64,000 nt of DNA, taken from assembly GCF_035222485.1 (NCBI RefSeq), contig NC_085924.1:3720001-3784000 (forward strand). Reading direction: 5' to 3'. The position numbers and the translations under genes are program-made. Below the pieces are notes generated by a model, which saw only the letters and a list, made by a program, of their open reading frames with translations, searched no databases and was not told where the DNA came from. Shown piece after piece: positions 33,877 to 48,916 of this stretch (its first letter is position 1; each line of letters starts with the position of its first letter). This stretch comes from Podospora pseudoanserina (taxonomy: Eukaryota; Ascomycota; Sordariomycetes; Sordariales; Podosporaceae).

Positions 33877-34414
33877 CCCGAGATGGTAAGTGTGCCAGAA
33901 AGAAGCCGAGAGAAGCGATGGATCACCTTGAGACAGGCGACATGAGAACCGTCCGGGTCGGAGATGGTCTTCGAAAGCGAAAAAGTCGTCCAAAATCCTC
34001 GGCCGGGGATCCTCTCTCCCGAAGAGCAGACAGTGACAAAGTCGGGAGTGGGTGTACGGTATGCGTACCAAACATTTAGCAATAATCCACCCAGGCAGGG
34101 AAAATAAAGATAGAAAAGTTGAAGCAGAGACCCTTCCAGACCAGAAGAAAAGATGGCTTCACAAAAAGCAGAGAGCAACAAGATAGGGAGGTGTCTCAAT
34201 CTGGAAGTCGCGTGGTACCTCGCGGTTGTACTCCGGGGTTAGTCGCGCTGAGAAAACAAGCCATCGGCCAATCAGATGAGTCCATGCAGACTCATGCAGA
34301 CCCACACTTCTTCGAGAGCAACAAGAAGTCAACAACGAGAGACAGTTGTAGTGAGACTTGAGAGGCATTCACATTTCTGTATTTCTTTATTTTTACGCAT
34401 AGTACCTATCTTAA
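33877..34414. other. DIM-2 upstream region
   Basis: 538 bp separate the DIM-2 start from the stop of the upstream same-strand gene and should contain the DIM-2 promoter and leader. An open frame continues 65 codons upstream of the DIM-2 ATG without a further in-frame ATG. ATGCAGACTCATGCAGACC near 34284-34302 is a short direct repeat. No other feature was seen. Confidence 0.5.
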
Positions 34415-37400
34415 CTAATCATCATCAAAAGCCTGCTCAGAAGAAGCACGAGCAATCCGATCGGCCCAGCGTGCAGCCAGAGTCGAATCAATAACATCAT
34501 CCTTCCCATATCCCCTATATGCGCTGGGCCAGGCCCATGTACAACCATGGTGCTCAACTAGATGCTCCAGTCGCTTCCGAACGCGCTCCATCTCTGCCTC
34601 TTCCACCAGGTCCTTCCCTATCCGAGCAAAGTACGCAATGGTGTGCATCATTTGCTGGTGGGCATGTTGCTTTGGCTCTTTGATCTCCTCGGAGAAGTAG
34701 TCCGACATCCACCCGTCCAGGACCCAGTCCATGATATGCACCATCTCCTTTCCATCCCCGCAGCAAGCCATCGCTTTCATGTAGCGATACACTGTCAACG
34801 CACTCATGTGGTATCGTGTCATGTCTTGGGGAAACAGCCGAGTGCCCGCTTCAACCGGCCTAGAGAGGTTGACAAAAGATTGCACCGCCCGCAAACGTGC
34901 TCGAGCAAGCAGGTTAGCCAGCCGTTTCTTCCGTGGTATGGGTCGCCGCTCTGTGAGGGAATGTTGAAATGTTGCCATTTTCAACGTCTTTCGAATCATG
35001 TAACACAGCGCCAAGAACGCAACGGTGTCATCACCCTGGATATGCAGCGTTCGCTCATAGATCCTTAGAAACGCATCCATCGTCAGCACAAGGTGGTCCA
35101 TCCCGTGACCTCTCGGGTTGTGCAGAAGAACCTTTTTCGAAAGCGCCGTCAGAATTGTGTGCCATGGCTTCCTGTCGTTCCGCGAAAGTACCGGTCGAGC
35201 CGCCTGGCAGAGATGGGCGAGCAAGATGGCCTCAGCCACCGGCCCACATCCGAACTCGCGTGTGAAGAGCGTCGTATGTCTTGTATAAGAAGCACTATCG
35301 ACATGGACCCGACACAGCATAGCAACCCAGGCATTGACGAGCTGAAAGTCTAGAGCTCCGAGAGCAGCTTTGCCTTCCTGGGTGTCCCACCGCCTGAAAT
35401 CAGACAGGATATCTCCAGCAAAGTGGAACGGGCTATCTCGAACATAGTTCAGGGCTTCCTGTTTCGAAGGTGCGTTTGTCAAGAGAATGTCAAGATAGTG
35501 CCCAACTGGTTTGAGCCCTTGTGAGAGCAACGTGTGATATAGCTCATCTGGAGCCGGAGGGGTGATTCTGGCAATCTCGAGAGCAGTCAGATTCCCGTTA
35601 TTGATCGGAAACGTTTCTTTGACGTCCCCTGGCCGGAGTCTTTTGACAGATGGCGCTTTATGGGCATAGAGCTTGGCCATCATCTGACCAGCAACTTGGG
35701 CGTCTGGTTGCATTGCGGGAAGAGGAGGTCTCTGGAACAATCGCCAAGCTTCCCGGGCGTTCCTAGTTGCTTTGATTTGCAAGGCCCAGTTCCGGTGCAG
35801 GTTGAGGGCGGCATGCTCACCTGACACTGTTGGAAGTGGCACGCTTCTTGTTTGAATGGACGGTGGCTGGCCAAAAGTCGACCCTGCCAGCACCGAGATG
35901 CCCTGGTCGATCACGTTGGTAGGGTAGCCAGCCTCGCGAGCAAGGAGACCCGCCATGGAGCTCCGGCTCAAATCCTCTTCGGGGTCACGGCGCTCGTCAA
36001 CCCCGTCGACGGCTTGCCGATAAGGAGGCCATGTTGCTGCGATTCGCTCTGCGTTCTTGATCTCGCCCTTGCTTTTCGGAAGAGCAGCCAAGACCGCTTG
36101 TATAGCACTGTAGCTCTCCTTGTCGGGAACTAGGGGAGGGTCGAACGATGATGCAATGCTAAGGACAAGTCGTTGGGCGGCCCAGTTGTAGGGCATATTG
36201 GCAAGTGGACGCATCCTCGACGGCCAGCTAAAGTATTGGAGAGCTTTGTTGAAGACAAAGGATCGGACTGCATGGCTGCTATGTCCCTTGGAAGGGTCAT
36301 CAGATATAGTGTTGATGTAGTCGACGACCAACTGCGCGATTGCCGTGACTGCTGATGGCCATGAATCCCGTGTATGCCAAACAAGGCGATGTAGCACTCC
36401 GTTGAAGTGCCACCACGTCATATCCCGACCCCTCGACTGCGGCAGCAAATGCCTATCTTCACTTTCAGGCCGATGTCGGTGAACGTAGTTGTCCGAGAGA
36501 TACTGGACCAGGTCCATGAAGCTTTTGGGATTGGTAAAGAGCCGGTCCGTGGCGAACATGGCCTGTAGCAGGAAGAATGGCTTGCGGCAGCTGCTCCTAA
36601 GAAATCTTTCAACTCGCAAGTCGGCATTATGGCAGGAAAGGATCCATAACCAGGTGGCAATGTCTTGCTCCGTGATCCCTTTGGAAGACTCTAGCTGTTT
36701 TATTCGCGCGTTCCAAGCCACTGTGTCCTCGAGATAGCGAGCTAATGGGATGTGTTTGCGTGCCCGGGCACGCATGTATGCGTCTCGCCGGAGCAGTAGT
36801 TGGGCTGTCAGGACAGGGAGGCGGGATGAAGTGTTGCAGGCTACACCGCGAGCAAGAGGCCATTCACTGATGGTCCACTGATCGCTCGGGAAGCGCATGA
36901 GGGCAGCTAGCGTCATGGCGGGCGCAGCCCAGTCGAAGTCCTTGTGGTATGACGGGGTATACTGAAATGCCTCCCCCTTCCACGCATCGCCCGCCACAGG
37001 TCTTGCCCAGCCCCAGGTGAGGGCCAAGGAAGGTCCTGCACGATCCATCCACAGCTCATCGTCCTGCTCTTGCGCTGACAGATGATCCCAGAGGTTGGAG
37101 TACTTTTTGGGGAGGCAATCGACCCGTCGTGGGAGTTCTGAAACCTGGTTTTCTTCTTCTTCTTCTTCTTCTTCTACTACTTCTTCTTCTACTTCTTCTC
37201 CTTCTTCTGCGAACTCTGTCTCCAATGTCCTCATCGGTTCCGAGAACCTTTGCGGGAGTGGGGCATCTTGGCCGCTGCCAAACGTGCTGAAGTGTATGCC
37301 ATTGTTCGGTAAACAGATGGATGCTCTGGTAAACGATGCTTGGTTTAAATACTGTCGGGGGTGCCCGTGAAGGCGCTGAGCAGAGGGAGTTAGCAATAGC

Positions 37401-37499
37401 AGTTCATGTTATGTAGAAATATCATTTCGACAGTACCAGCAAGAGATGTCCTCTGTTCTTTGCACCACCCCTCAAGGCGATGATTCTCGCGCCAAGCAT
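34415..37499 (-). CDS. Large predicted mitochondrial helical-repeat (PPR-like) protein
   Basis: Exon 2 (37375-34415) is a 986-codon open frame with no in-frame ATG before 37234. A textbook intron end (TTGCTAACTCCCTCTGCTCAG) precedes it, and a 63-bp exon (37499-37437, MLGARIIALRGGAKNRGHLLL) joins in phase 0. The resulting 1007-aa protein begins with a basic, hydroxylated, non-acidic leader typical of mitochondrial import. After a Glu-rich run (about 82-105) the protein is all-helical in character, with many Trp/Arg/Leu segments and local patterns such as HMSALTVYRYMKAMACCGDGKEMVHIMDWVL that look like degenerate pentatricopeptide repeats. Fungal PPR proteins act on mitochondrial RNA. The repeat class and the first exon are my reading, not proven. 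Confidence 0.75.
37149..37210. repeat. CTT/CTA trinucleotide run coding for a glutamate tract
   Basis: About twenty TTC/TTCT-type triplets on the plus strand encode a run of Glu with a few Val on the minus strand near the N-terminus of the PPR-like protein. They sit in frame between the presequence and the helical part. Confidence 0.9.
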
Positions 37500-37840
37500 T
37501 GGTACAGGCAATGGCCGGTCATCGTGGCAGCTACGGCTCACTATTGTTCGTCAGGCACTGTCATGTGGTCGAGAAAGAGAAACGTCGAGAGGAGCTATTG
37601 TTGCTATCGATCTCCCACGTTGAGGTTCAAAAATTGAAGATTCAGAAGCTTGGACATCCATCCATCCAGTCGCCAAGCTCCACCTGCACCCCACCAGCAG
37701 GACCAGTGGTATCTCTTGGCATCTCTCATCGCTCGCAGTCCCCACAGCTAATCCCTGCTCAAGCTTCGGTTTCGAAGCTCCAGCCTCGTCGCGACTTGCG
37801 CCTGCTTCCCAATTGCTCAGGGGCATCACGAGCAGGCAAG
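37500..37840. promoter_or_regulatory. Short bidirectional promoter between PPR-like and SAS2-like genes
   Basis: Only 341 bp separate the two divergent start codons, so promoters and both leaders must share this stretch. No TATA-like element stands out. Confidence 0.5.
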
Positions 37841-39758
37841 ATGCCCGGACTTGTTAGGAAGAAACGAATCAGCGACGAACCAGATACACAAGATGCTCCC
37901 GCTACGACATCCACCTTACCAGGTGCTCCTTCACGAAGAGCAACTCGTCAATCCTCGACCGCCCCGCTACCGACACCAGAAGATCCCGAGCCACGACGCC
38001 GTCGCCGCCGCGTTGAAAGCGAAGCGGAGGAAGAGCTACCCGTGACATTGCCACTTCGCAAATCCCGAGCACTTCAAGGGAAGGAGAATGTGCCTCTGAC
38101 CACAGGGGAAAACTTACCAAAAGCCACGCGCTCCACACGGCATAGCGGCGGACTTGAGGCTGGGGTTGCTGAAAACCTTACACCATCGGTGCCCTCTCAG
38201 CCTGCTCCAGCGTCACTACCTGTCCCCGCGGTCCCTCATCGCTCGCCTGTCGCCCCTCGTCCGGTTGGTAGACCACCAGGTCGACCCTCAAACCACGCAC
38301 AGACAGTGCCTCCAAATCAATCCGTTACCGTGGGACGAAACAAGCCCATCACCATGGCTACGTCAGGCTCGCAACCGGGCCATCCGGCGTCGAAAACCGA
38401 CTCTGTAACGGCGACGAAGACGTCCGATCGAAAGAGTGCCATCAAGAATACACAGACCGACCGAAACATAGACAAGGTCGTCCTTGGAGACCTCTGTTTC
38501 AAGACTTGGTACCCTTCCTACTTTGGCAAAGAAGTCCTGGACAATGGTCCCGGCATGCTCGACCGTCTCTATGTCTGCGATTGTTGCTTCAAGTACTCCA
38601 AAGAGCTAGTCGCTTGGTGGCAGCACGTTCAACTCTGTCGGGCAAAGAACTTTATTCCAGGTTCAAAGATATACACCCACCCCAAAGGCCAGCGAACCGT
38701 TCTCAAGGCATGTGGTCCACCGCCCAAATCCGGCAGAGGTAGGAAGAGCAATGCCAGTCAAAAGATGGTAGAGGAGTTGGTTCAAGACCAAGGGGAGTGG
38801 AGCATCTGGGAGGTTGACGGCGAGGTCGATGTGGTAAGTTGTCTAGGGCTGGTATTCGTCATGACATAAAACTAACTATTCTGAACAGCTGTTCTGCCAG
38901 AATCTCTCTCTGTTTGCCAAACTCTTCTTGGACAATAAGTCTGTCTTTTTTGACGTCACCGGCTTCAAGTATTTTCTGCTCGTCTACACAACCCCGGCTG
39001 TTCCAGCACCGTCTTTGCCAACACCGCCAGAACACCCATCATCCTCATCCGGCTCCGGCAACGCTCCTCGCCAACCACGTAGCCAGGTGGTTGGGTTCTT
39101 CTCGAAAGAGAAGATGTCCTGGGACAACAACAACCTGGCATGCATCCTCGTCTTTCCACCATGGCAGCGCAAAGGCCTTGGGTCATTGCTGATGGGCGTA
39201 AGCTACGAGATCTCCAAACGGGAAGGAGTGCTAGGTGGGCCTGAGAAGCCCATTAGCGAATTGGGAAAAAAGGGGTACAAGAGGTTTTGGGGCAATGAGA
39301 TCGCGATGTGGCTTCTGAGTATCCCACCGACGAGCTCGGGTGCCATAGAGGATGGACAAGAAGTGGCGACAGTTGATGTTTACGACTGCAGCAAGGCCAC
39401 TTGGATAGTTCCTGAGGATTGCTTGATGGTGTTGAGAGACATGGGAGTTGTGGAGGATGCAGGGGTTGGGCCGGTGGTGAAGCATTCTGCGCTTGGTACA
39501 CCCACGGAACTGGAAGGTTTGACCGGTGCGCCAGTGCCAGCTCCTGATGGTGTTGCCAACAATGAGAAAGAGGGCACGCCACAGCAGGAAGAGCCAGTGG
39601 CTCATCAGCGGCGGGTCATGATCCGGCACGAGGCAGTGATGGAGTGGGTGAAGAAGAACAGGATCAGCTTGAAAAAGCCATGTGATCCAAACGGTTTTTT
39701 GGAGGGCTATGCCATGAAGAAGGAGAATGATTCTGCGGCGGCAGAGGAGTCGGGGTAG
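37841..39758 (+). CDS. MYST-family histone acetyltransferase, SAS2-like
   Basis: Exons 37841-38833 and 38889-39758 give 620 aa; the intron has GTAAGT, an ACTAAC branch and AACAG. A basic, disordered N-terminus (about 1-210, with PRRRRRRVESE) precedes the MYST domain. The C2HC finger is in VCDCCFKYSKELVAWWQHV (about 243). LFLDNKSVFFDV carries the autoacetylated lysine position. ACILVFPPWQRKGLGSLLMG contains the catalytic cysteine and acetyl-CoA loop, and GGPEKPISELGKKGY the general-base glutamate. There is no chromodomain, PHD finger or Tudor-like segment, which points to SAS2 rather than Esa1 or Sas3. An insertion of about 33 residues rich in Pro/Ser interrupts the domain after the autoacetylation strand. 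Sas2 acetylates H4K16 in yeast; that substrate is inferred here. Confidence 0.85.
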
Positions 39759-42700
39759 CATTGATATCCATCATCATTCAGGGAGCATTCGAATTTGGGT
39801 TGGATCAGGAGTTATGGGAATATGATACCAACGGACGGATGAGTGGGATAGGCTTCATGGATTAGGTTAACAGTACTGGGCTATTAACGAGCGATTCAGG
39901 GTTTACAGGACGTGGATGGCAAACAAAAACAATGGATCTTTTATGTACATACATTGGAGGCTTCAAGTCGCTGGCCAAAATTGATCAAGGTTCCCAAAAC
40001 CAACTCGAGATATGACTGACGCTATCACAACAATAGGAAGCTCCGATAAGAAGAAAAAAATAAAATCAAAAGCAACACTGTGGCAGATGTCGTGGACAAA
40101 GGGGGGTAGTGAATGGGAAAGATGTGGGTTGTTGCGCTGTCTGAATATTGTCGATACTTTGCTGTTGGCCACTTAACCAATGACGAAATCTATTCTCCCT
40201 TGGATTCTTAGGGTTTTGGTAGGTGTCTGATGACTAGACTTTTTTTGCTGATGTATATATCACGATATGGTCATCCTGTCAAATCCGTGTTATGCCGATT
40301 TAGTACCCCCCTTGGCCGATAGAATTTGACCATACAGAGAATGTTTACCTTATTTCTTGTTTATCTATGAATCTAAATCAGGTCTGTCGAGTTCAAATCC
40401 AACACCCAGATAGCGTAGACTTCTCGTAAAGACGCACATCTAGTCTTGATCATCGATGGCTAGTACACATGTAAGACTGGCACGGTCCTCTCACATAACC
40501 AGCCCCAACTTTCAACAGACAATCTCCCACTTCACCTCGCCCCAAACCGGAACAGTCCCCTCATATAGTAACCCACTCTTCCTCCCCAAAACCCCCAAAA
40601 CACCCATACTAAACCCTCTTCTTCAGCAACAACAACCACCTACATCCTCCACCATCATCACAACAGAGGTCATTCTAAAACTAGCAAATTCTGTCCGGGA
40701 GCTATCTAGTCCAGGCATTCCCACACCGTTACCCCATCACCACACCCTCCTCCCTCTGGGATATCTCCCCATCATATGTTCTTCTCTCTGGTCTCTTATC
40801 AGACCTCCGATGATGCTTGTGAGCAAGGCGCACGCAAGCGAGCGAGAGAATCAAAGTACTCTGAAATAGTCTGCGCTCGCTGTCATGGCTGCCAAGGGAG
40901 GTGTGAGGTCCTGAGATGGCGTGGTCAGCACAGCATCGGTATGGTCATGGTTCCGAGAGAGAGAAGAATGCAGCACGGTTGGAAGGTACTTAGGAAAGGA
41001 AAGGAAAGGAAGGATACAGTACAAGAGATGTGGGCCAGAAGAGAGAAGAGCACAGTATGATGGAGGAGGAGGGAACCGAGGAAGGATAGAATCGTGCAGT
41101 TGTGCATTTGTCTAGAGGGCGGTAAAGCTAGCGTTGCGATGTAATCCGCTAGCGAGCGGAGGGAGCCAGTCAGGGACCTCTGGGAGGTCGGAATGTGTAC
41201 CTCTCTTGTGGAGGAGTGGTTGTTGTTGTTGTTGGCGTGTTGGTTGGTGGGAGTGGCGGCGTAGGAGTTGCTGGTGAGGGTGGGAGAGCGAGTATCTTGC
41301 TGTTTCAAGATGTTTGGGAGGTAACTTGGACTGCAAAGCGGCATGATGGGTACTTAGGTAGGGTGTAAATGAGCTTTGTCTATAGTGATGTTGAAGCCCA
41401 GATTTCTATATAACTTATCAGACAGCCCGAACTTACATTTTGTCGAGGATAAATACAGCAATCACTTAGTCCAGATTTACGTTATACAGGACAGATACAT
41501 CATCTAAACCACCACAGTGGAGTCCTGTCGTCCATTATCCAGTCCACATCCATCCACGGTCTACAACCCAAAAACCCCATCAATCTGACATCCGTACATC
41601 CAAAAGTCCAAGCCAGCCTCAACCTATGTCACTATCGACCCCTTGAACTATCTTCTCCCATCAACAACAACGACAGCCTCTAAACTCTTTCCAAATACAA
41701 ACCAACTACATCAATAACCCACCTTTCCCCTCCTCGCCCTCTATCTCCTTTCTGCAAGAGACTCTTTTCCCATTCCTTACTCTCCTACACAGATACCTAG
41801 CTGATCTATATCAAACATAAAAGTCTCAAGCTCGAACCCATTGCTCATAATGTTACATAAGAGAATGGCAAACACCAGCCAGGAAGCTTTCAAGAGAGTG
41901 TCTCAAGCTGAGCTCCTTCAAGCTATGATTACCTGTCGTTACTTCGAAATTACCTAGTGAAGATAATGTTGCCTGGAGGAACAGTTCTCGATCATGGGTT
42001 TGGACTGTCGTATTCAGAGGAGCATCAACTCCCATCATCATTCCTCATTCTCTTCAAACGGGCAACTGCCCCCTGTCCAACATGACGTTGCCCCTGCTCA
42101 GGAGCTATGGCCACATCAAAGAGGTTCATCACGATTCACAGGCTTCAAACTCGCAGCTTCGAACTCACCATTTCGTCTGATTATAGACCATAAAGCTCAA
42201 GATCTCCATCCACAGCTTCAGTCCTCGATAAGTCTTTAATTACAAGACATCTCGGTCCTCGGTGAAGTACCAACCGCGACCTCTTCAGCCACCTCAGACA
42301 TCCCGGTATCTCCCGGCCTACACCACCACCAAATCTCACAATGTGGCGCCGACAACAATGCGTCACTCTCAAATTACACCGGCCAGATATAAATACCCTC
42401 GTCACTCCCAGTCTCAACAATCACAGACTGCCTCTCATTATCACCACCAGTTTCGGCTCATGTGCAACACAATCATCATAAACATATTTAACCCGGCAGC
42501 GTTCCGGCCACCCGGGTAGCCCGATTCGGTATTTACCCAACCAATTCGGCAAAGCCTATCATGTTTCACCGCCGACTCACCTTTTTCCCTCCATTCCGTC
42601 ATGCTGCCTTACCGAGCAGATCGTTGGAAGCTTTCAAGGTTCGATCCGGGTCAAAAGTTTTGTGGTTCGACCAACCAGCGAAGCTTCCGACCCTCCCCCT

Positions 42701-43745
42701 TTTGCCAACACTGCCGCGCTCATCCGTTACACAACATTTGCGGCAACAGCGGTGTTTGTCGGAGTCTGATCCCGTTGGGAAGATTCGAGAATTGACATTT
42801 TGGTGAGTTCCATTCAGAAATTGACAATCAGAGTCAAAACCAGTTCCTACCAGTTGAGCCCGATGGTTGAAAGCTTCCCAAGCTTCCTGGAGCTTCAAAT
42901 GCCCCTCAGTTCGAAAAAAGAGGCATTTTTCACATCCTGTCGTCATGCCTGGCCCTGGTTCTGGTGGTGGAGTTAAAGTGGACGGCTACCGGCCCTCAAC
43001 AAGTGAGGTTGCAGGAAATCGCCGCTAAGTGGGGGCCTCGTGGGGGCTTGCGATAGACCCTGGTCAGAAAACAGGAGCCGCGCCAACCTCAGACATCAAA
43101 CCCCAAGCTGAAAATTTTCAGTGACACAAAAACCGAGAGCTTCGTTGGGTTCGAACAAGACCAAGCTTGTGCTGCCTTGTCCAGGTCCAAGGACCCAGCT
43201 TCCCAAGAGGTTCGTCGATGGCTCCCATGCTCCGTAGAAAGCTGCCGGATCCATGAATCATGCCCCCTCCGTCACCGAGCTTGTTGCTTTGCTCGAGCTG
43301 TGCTCCTGGTTGCTGGTGCTGGTGCTGCTGCTGCTGTTCGTCCCTCCGTAAACCTCTTGTAGAATCCGGCTTTGCCCGGCGGAATTCCCTTTCGTCCCCT
43401 GGAAAAGTGGTGCAGCTGCTGGGCAAGTGCCGCACAGCAAAATTTTCCCTCTGGCTCTCCTCGCAGACCTGGGAATTCCAACTTCTGACCCACTTTCAGA
43501 GCTCTCGGTGGAGCGATTTCCCTCGAATTGACCACTCACGTCGCCCATCATCGATGCTCGAGCCCGTTGCCCGGACCAGCCCGAGGTTCCGCTTTCCCCA
43601 GCTGACCACTTGTTCTTCCTCGCACTTTTCCCTTCCCTCCTCTTTTTCCCTCTCCCACTCAGCAGTCGAGCCTCACCTCCAAAGAGCATCTTCTCGATCC
43701 CCGTCTTTTGCATCACCTCTGCATACCCCCTTCTCATCAGACACA
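39759..43745. other. Gene-poor 4-kb stretch upstream of ATP9
   Basis: This is the longest gene-free interval between supported genes. It contains GGAAA runs (about 40995-41010), a GTT run (about 41220-41238), a C-rich, CAT-rich stretch from 41500 to 42500, and a pair of GAAGCTT-containing segments around 42627-42900. Two weak coding candidates (40925-41344 minus; 42561-42806 plus) are discussed separately. The last few hundred bases should hold the ATP9 promoter and long leader. Confidence 0.5.
40925..41344 (-). CDS. Weak candidate for a small unknown protein
   Basis: A 139-codon frame starts MPLCSPSYLPNILKQQ, has an Asn run (HANNNNNHSS) and a plausible amphipathic stretch (SLTGSLRSLADYIATLALP), then turns into hydrophobic residues with no clear family. 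Only the first 75 codons look protein-like; the rest may be intron or UTR. I recognise no homologue. It is listed because the surrounding 4 kb lack other coding sequence. Confidence 0.25.
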   Translation of the reverse strand: MPLCSPSYLPNILKQQDTRSPTLTSNSYAATPTNQHANNNNNHSSTREVHIPTSQRSLTGSLRSLADYIATLALPPSRQMHNCTILSFLGSLLLHHTVLFSLLAHISCTVSFLSFPFLSTFQPCCILLSLGTMTIPMLC

Positions 43746-46476
<2,731 letters not shown>

Positions 46477-48265
46477 TCAATTCCTGACCAACAAGCTGCG
46501 GCCAGTCATCTCCTCGGGAATTGGCAGGCCCATGGCGGCAAGCACAGTAGGGGCAACATCGCCGAGGACACCCTCCTCCTTCTTCAGACTCCAGCCCTCG
46601 GGGGCGTTGGCCATGATGAAGGGCACCTTGTTGGTGGTGTGAGACGTCTTGGGCTTGCCGTCGGGGAACTTCATCTCCTCGGCGTTGCCGTGGTCGGACG
46701 TGATGAAGAGAATGTAGCCGTTCTTCTTGCATCCCTCATAGATCTTGCCAATGGCCTTGTCCGTGGCCGCGCAGCCAACGATGGCAGCCTCGTACACACC
46801 AGTGTGACCAACCATGTCGGGAGGAGCAAAGTTGTTCATGACGAAGGGGAACTCGCCCTCACCAAGACGCTTGACAACCTGCTCGGCGACACCGTCGGCG
46901 CTCATCTCGGGAGCCTTGTCGTAAGTGGCGACGCTCTTGTTGGAGGGCACAAGATCCTGGCTCTCGTCACGGACCTCGAGAGGGAACACCTTCTCAACAC
47001 CACCGTTGAAAAAGAAGGTGACGTGGGCATACTTCTCCGTCTCGGCAACGTGAACCTGCTTGACGCCCTGCTTGCCCAACCACTCAGCAAGCACATTGCC
47101 CATGTGCTGGGGCTTGAAAGCAACCTCGAAGGGGTAGTCGACCTTGTACTGGGTCATGGTGACCAAGTTGATCTTGGGGTAGGGGAAATCCGGGAGGACT
47201 GACCGGTCGACGTCGCCCAAAACCTGCGTGATTTGGCGGACACGATCGGAACGGTAGTTGAAGAAGAAGACGTTATCACCATCTGAGAGATATCAGCACT
47301 GCTTTTAAGGCAATGACCGGAATGCCACACACCCTGGATGCGAGACTCCTGGCCACCAACAATGATGGGTTTGAGAAACTCGTCGTTCTCGCCCTTGTCA
47401 TAACGCTCCTTGATGGTCTTGACCGGGTCGGTGCTCTCCTCGCCTTCGCCGAGGACAAGGCCCTTGAGAGCGATCTCGACACGTTCCCATCTCTTGTCAC
47501 GGTCCATGGCATAATATCTGCCGACAATGGTGGCAATCTCACCAATACCAAGCTCCTTGATCTTGGCGAGCAGTTCCTCCAGGTAACCGGCACCGGACTT
47601 GGGGTCGGTGTCACGGCCATCACCAAAGAAGTGGATGTAGACCTTGGGGATGCCATACTGCTTGGCAGCCTCGAGGAGAGCATAAAGATGGGTTTGCTTG
47701 GCGTGCTGTTATCGTGAACAAAACGTCAGCGGATATCCCCCAACATACACCGGCAGCCCCGGCAACCCGGTCAGCACCTACCACACCACCATGCGAGACC
47801 AAACCGCACAAGTGAAGACGGCCATTGCTGTTCTTGGCCGCCTCCATAACCTTCTTGATCACATCGTTCTCGGCGAGCTTGCCCTGCTTGATCGTTTGGT
47901 CGATGCGGACGACATCCTGCCAGACGACACGGCCGGCACCAATGTTGAGATGGCCAACTTCGGAGTTGCCCATCAGCCCCTCAGGGAGGCCGACAGCGAG
48001 GGAGGAGGCATCGAGCTCGGTGAATCCGGTGGCGCTCCTGGAGAACTCGTCCATGACGGGGGTTTCGGCGGCAGCAATAGCATCGCCATTCTTGGGAGAC
48101 TCCTCCGAGGGGATACCCCAGCCGTCAATCACGACTGTAATACGAACGAACCAACATCATAATCAGCCATCCCAGCTCCAGATAGATCAGGATATAGCCC
48201 AGCACGAGCGGGAGATCGGGGCGGCGAGGAGACGTACTCAGGCAAGCCTTGTGATCGGGAGCCAT
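46477..48265 (-). CDS. 2,3-bisphosphoglycerate-independent phosphoglycerate mutase
   Basis: This glycolytic enzyme converts 3- to 2-phosphoglycerate through a phosphoserine intermediate and two Mn ions. Exons on the minus strand are 48265-48238, 48134-47782, 47705-47333 and 47282-46477; all joins are in frame and give 519 aa, the usual length. The start MAPDHKACL/IVIDGWG includes the first metal-binding aspartate. The catalytic serine is in GLMGNSEVGHLNIGAGR. The phosphotransfer and metal sites FFGDGRDTDP, NNFAPPDMVGHTG and FITSDHGNAEEM are all present. This is the cofactor-independent type found in plants, many bacteria and filamentous ascomycetes, unlike the yeast cofactor-dependent enzyme. 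Codon use is strongly C-ending, as for a highly expressed gene. Confidence 0.97.
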
Positions 48266-48916
48266 GTTTACTTTTTGGAAGCTTTGTAGCTAGGTGGGTT
48301 CTTCGTAGGTGTAGGGTTCGGGTTTAACTGGAGGGCGGCTCAATGACACCACGACCTCTTGAGGAATTGTAGGATTTAAATTGACAACCTGGAAGATGCG
48401 GGATAAAAACCTCAGATGATCAGGATCTTTTCAGCCAAAAGAAAAAAAGAAGAGCTTCCAAGCTTGGTTCAGCGCAAAAGGAACTTGTTGGGAAGGCCGA
48501 TGGCGGGGTAGTTAGTCCCTCAGCGTCTCTCTCTCGTCCCACCCCCACCTGACGTCGATGTCCATTTGAACCCACCGAAGCGTCATAGCGTCCTTTTTGA
48601 CAACCGTCCAACCACTCACAACTGTCAATTTGAGCACCTTCCCCCACGGCGCCGCACGGGTTCCGGCGCCAGGAACGCGTACCCACACCCGTTGACTTTG
48701 ACATCGCGATTGCAATCGTTATCGCGAAGCGCCTTGCGAGAGCATCACTTTTTGCGCCCACTTTCAGAGACCACTTCACCGACAACCACCGCACGCGGGG
48801 AACCATCCTGCTGATCATTCAGCCAACCCTCAACCATCACGACCCCCCGACAACTCCCTACCTTTGAACAACATCTCAACCTCCCCCCACCTCTCCAACC
48901 ACTCCCAACGGCGACA

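Noticed and set aside
40380-40430. AGTTCAAATCC resembling a tRNA B box
   Set aside because: The T stem fails to pair and there is no matching A box or acceptor stem.
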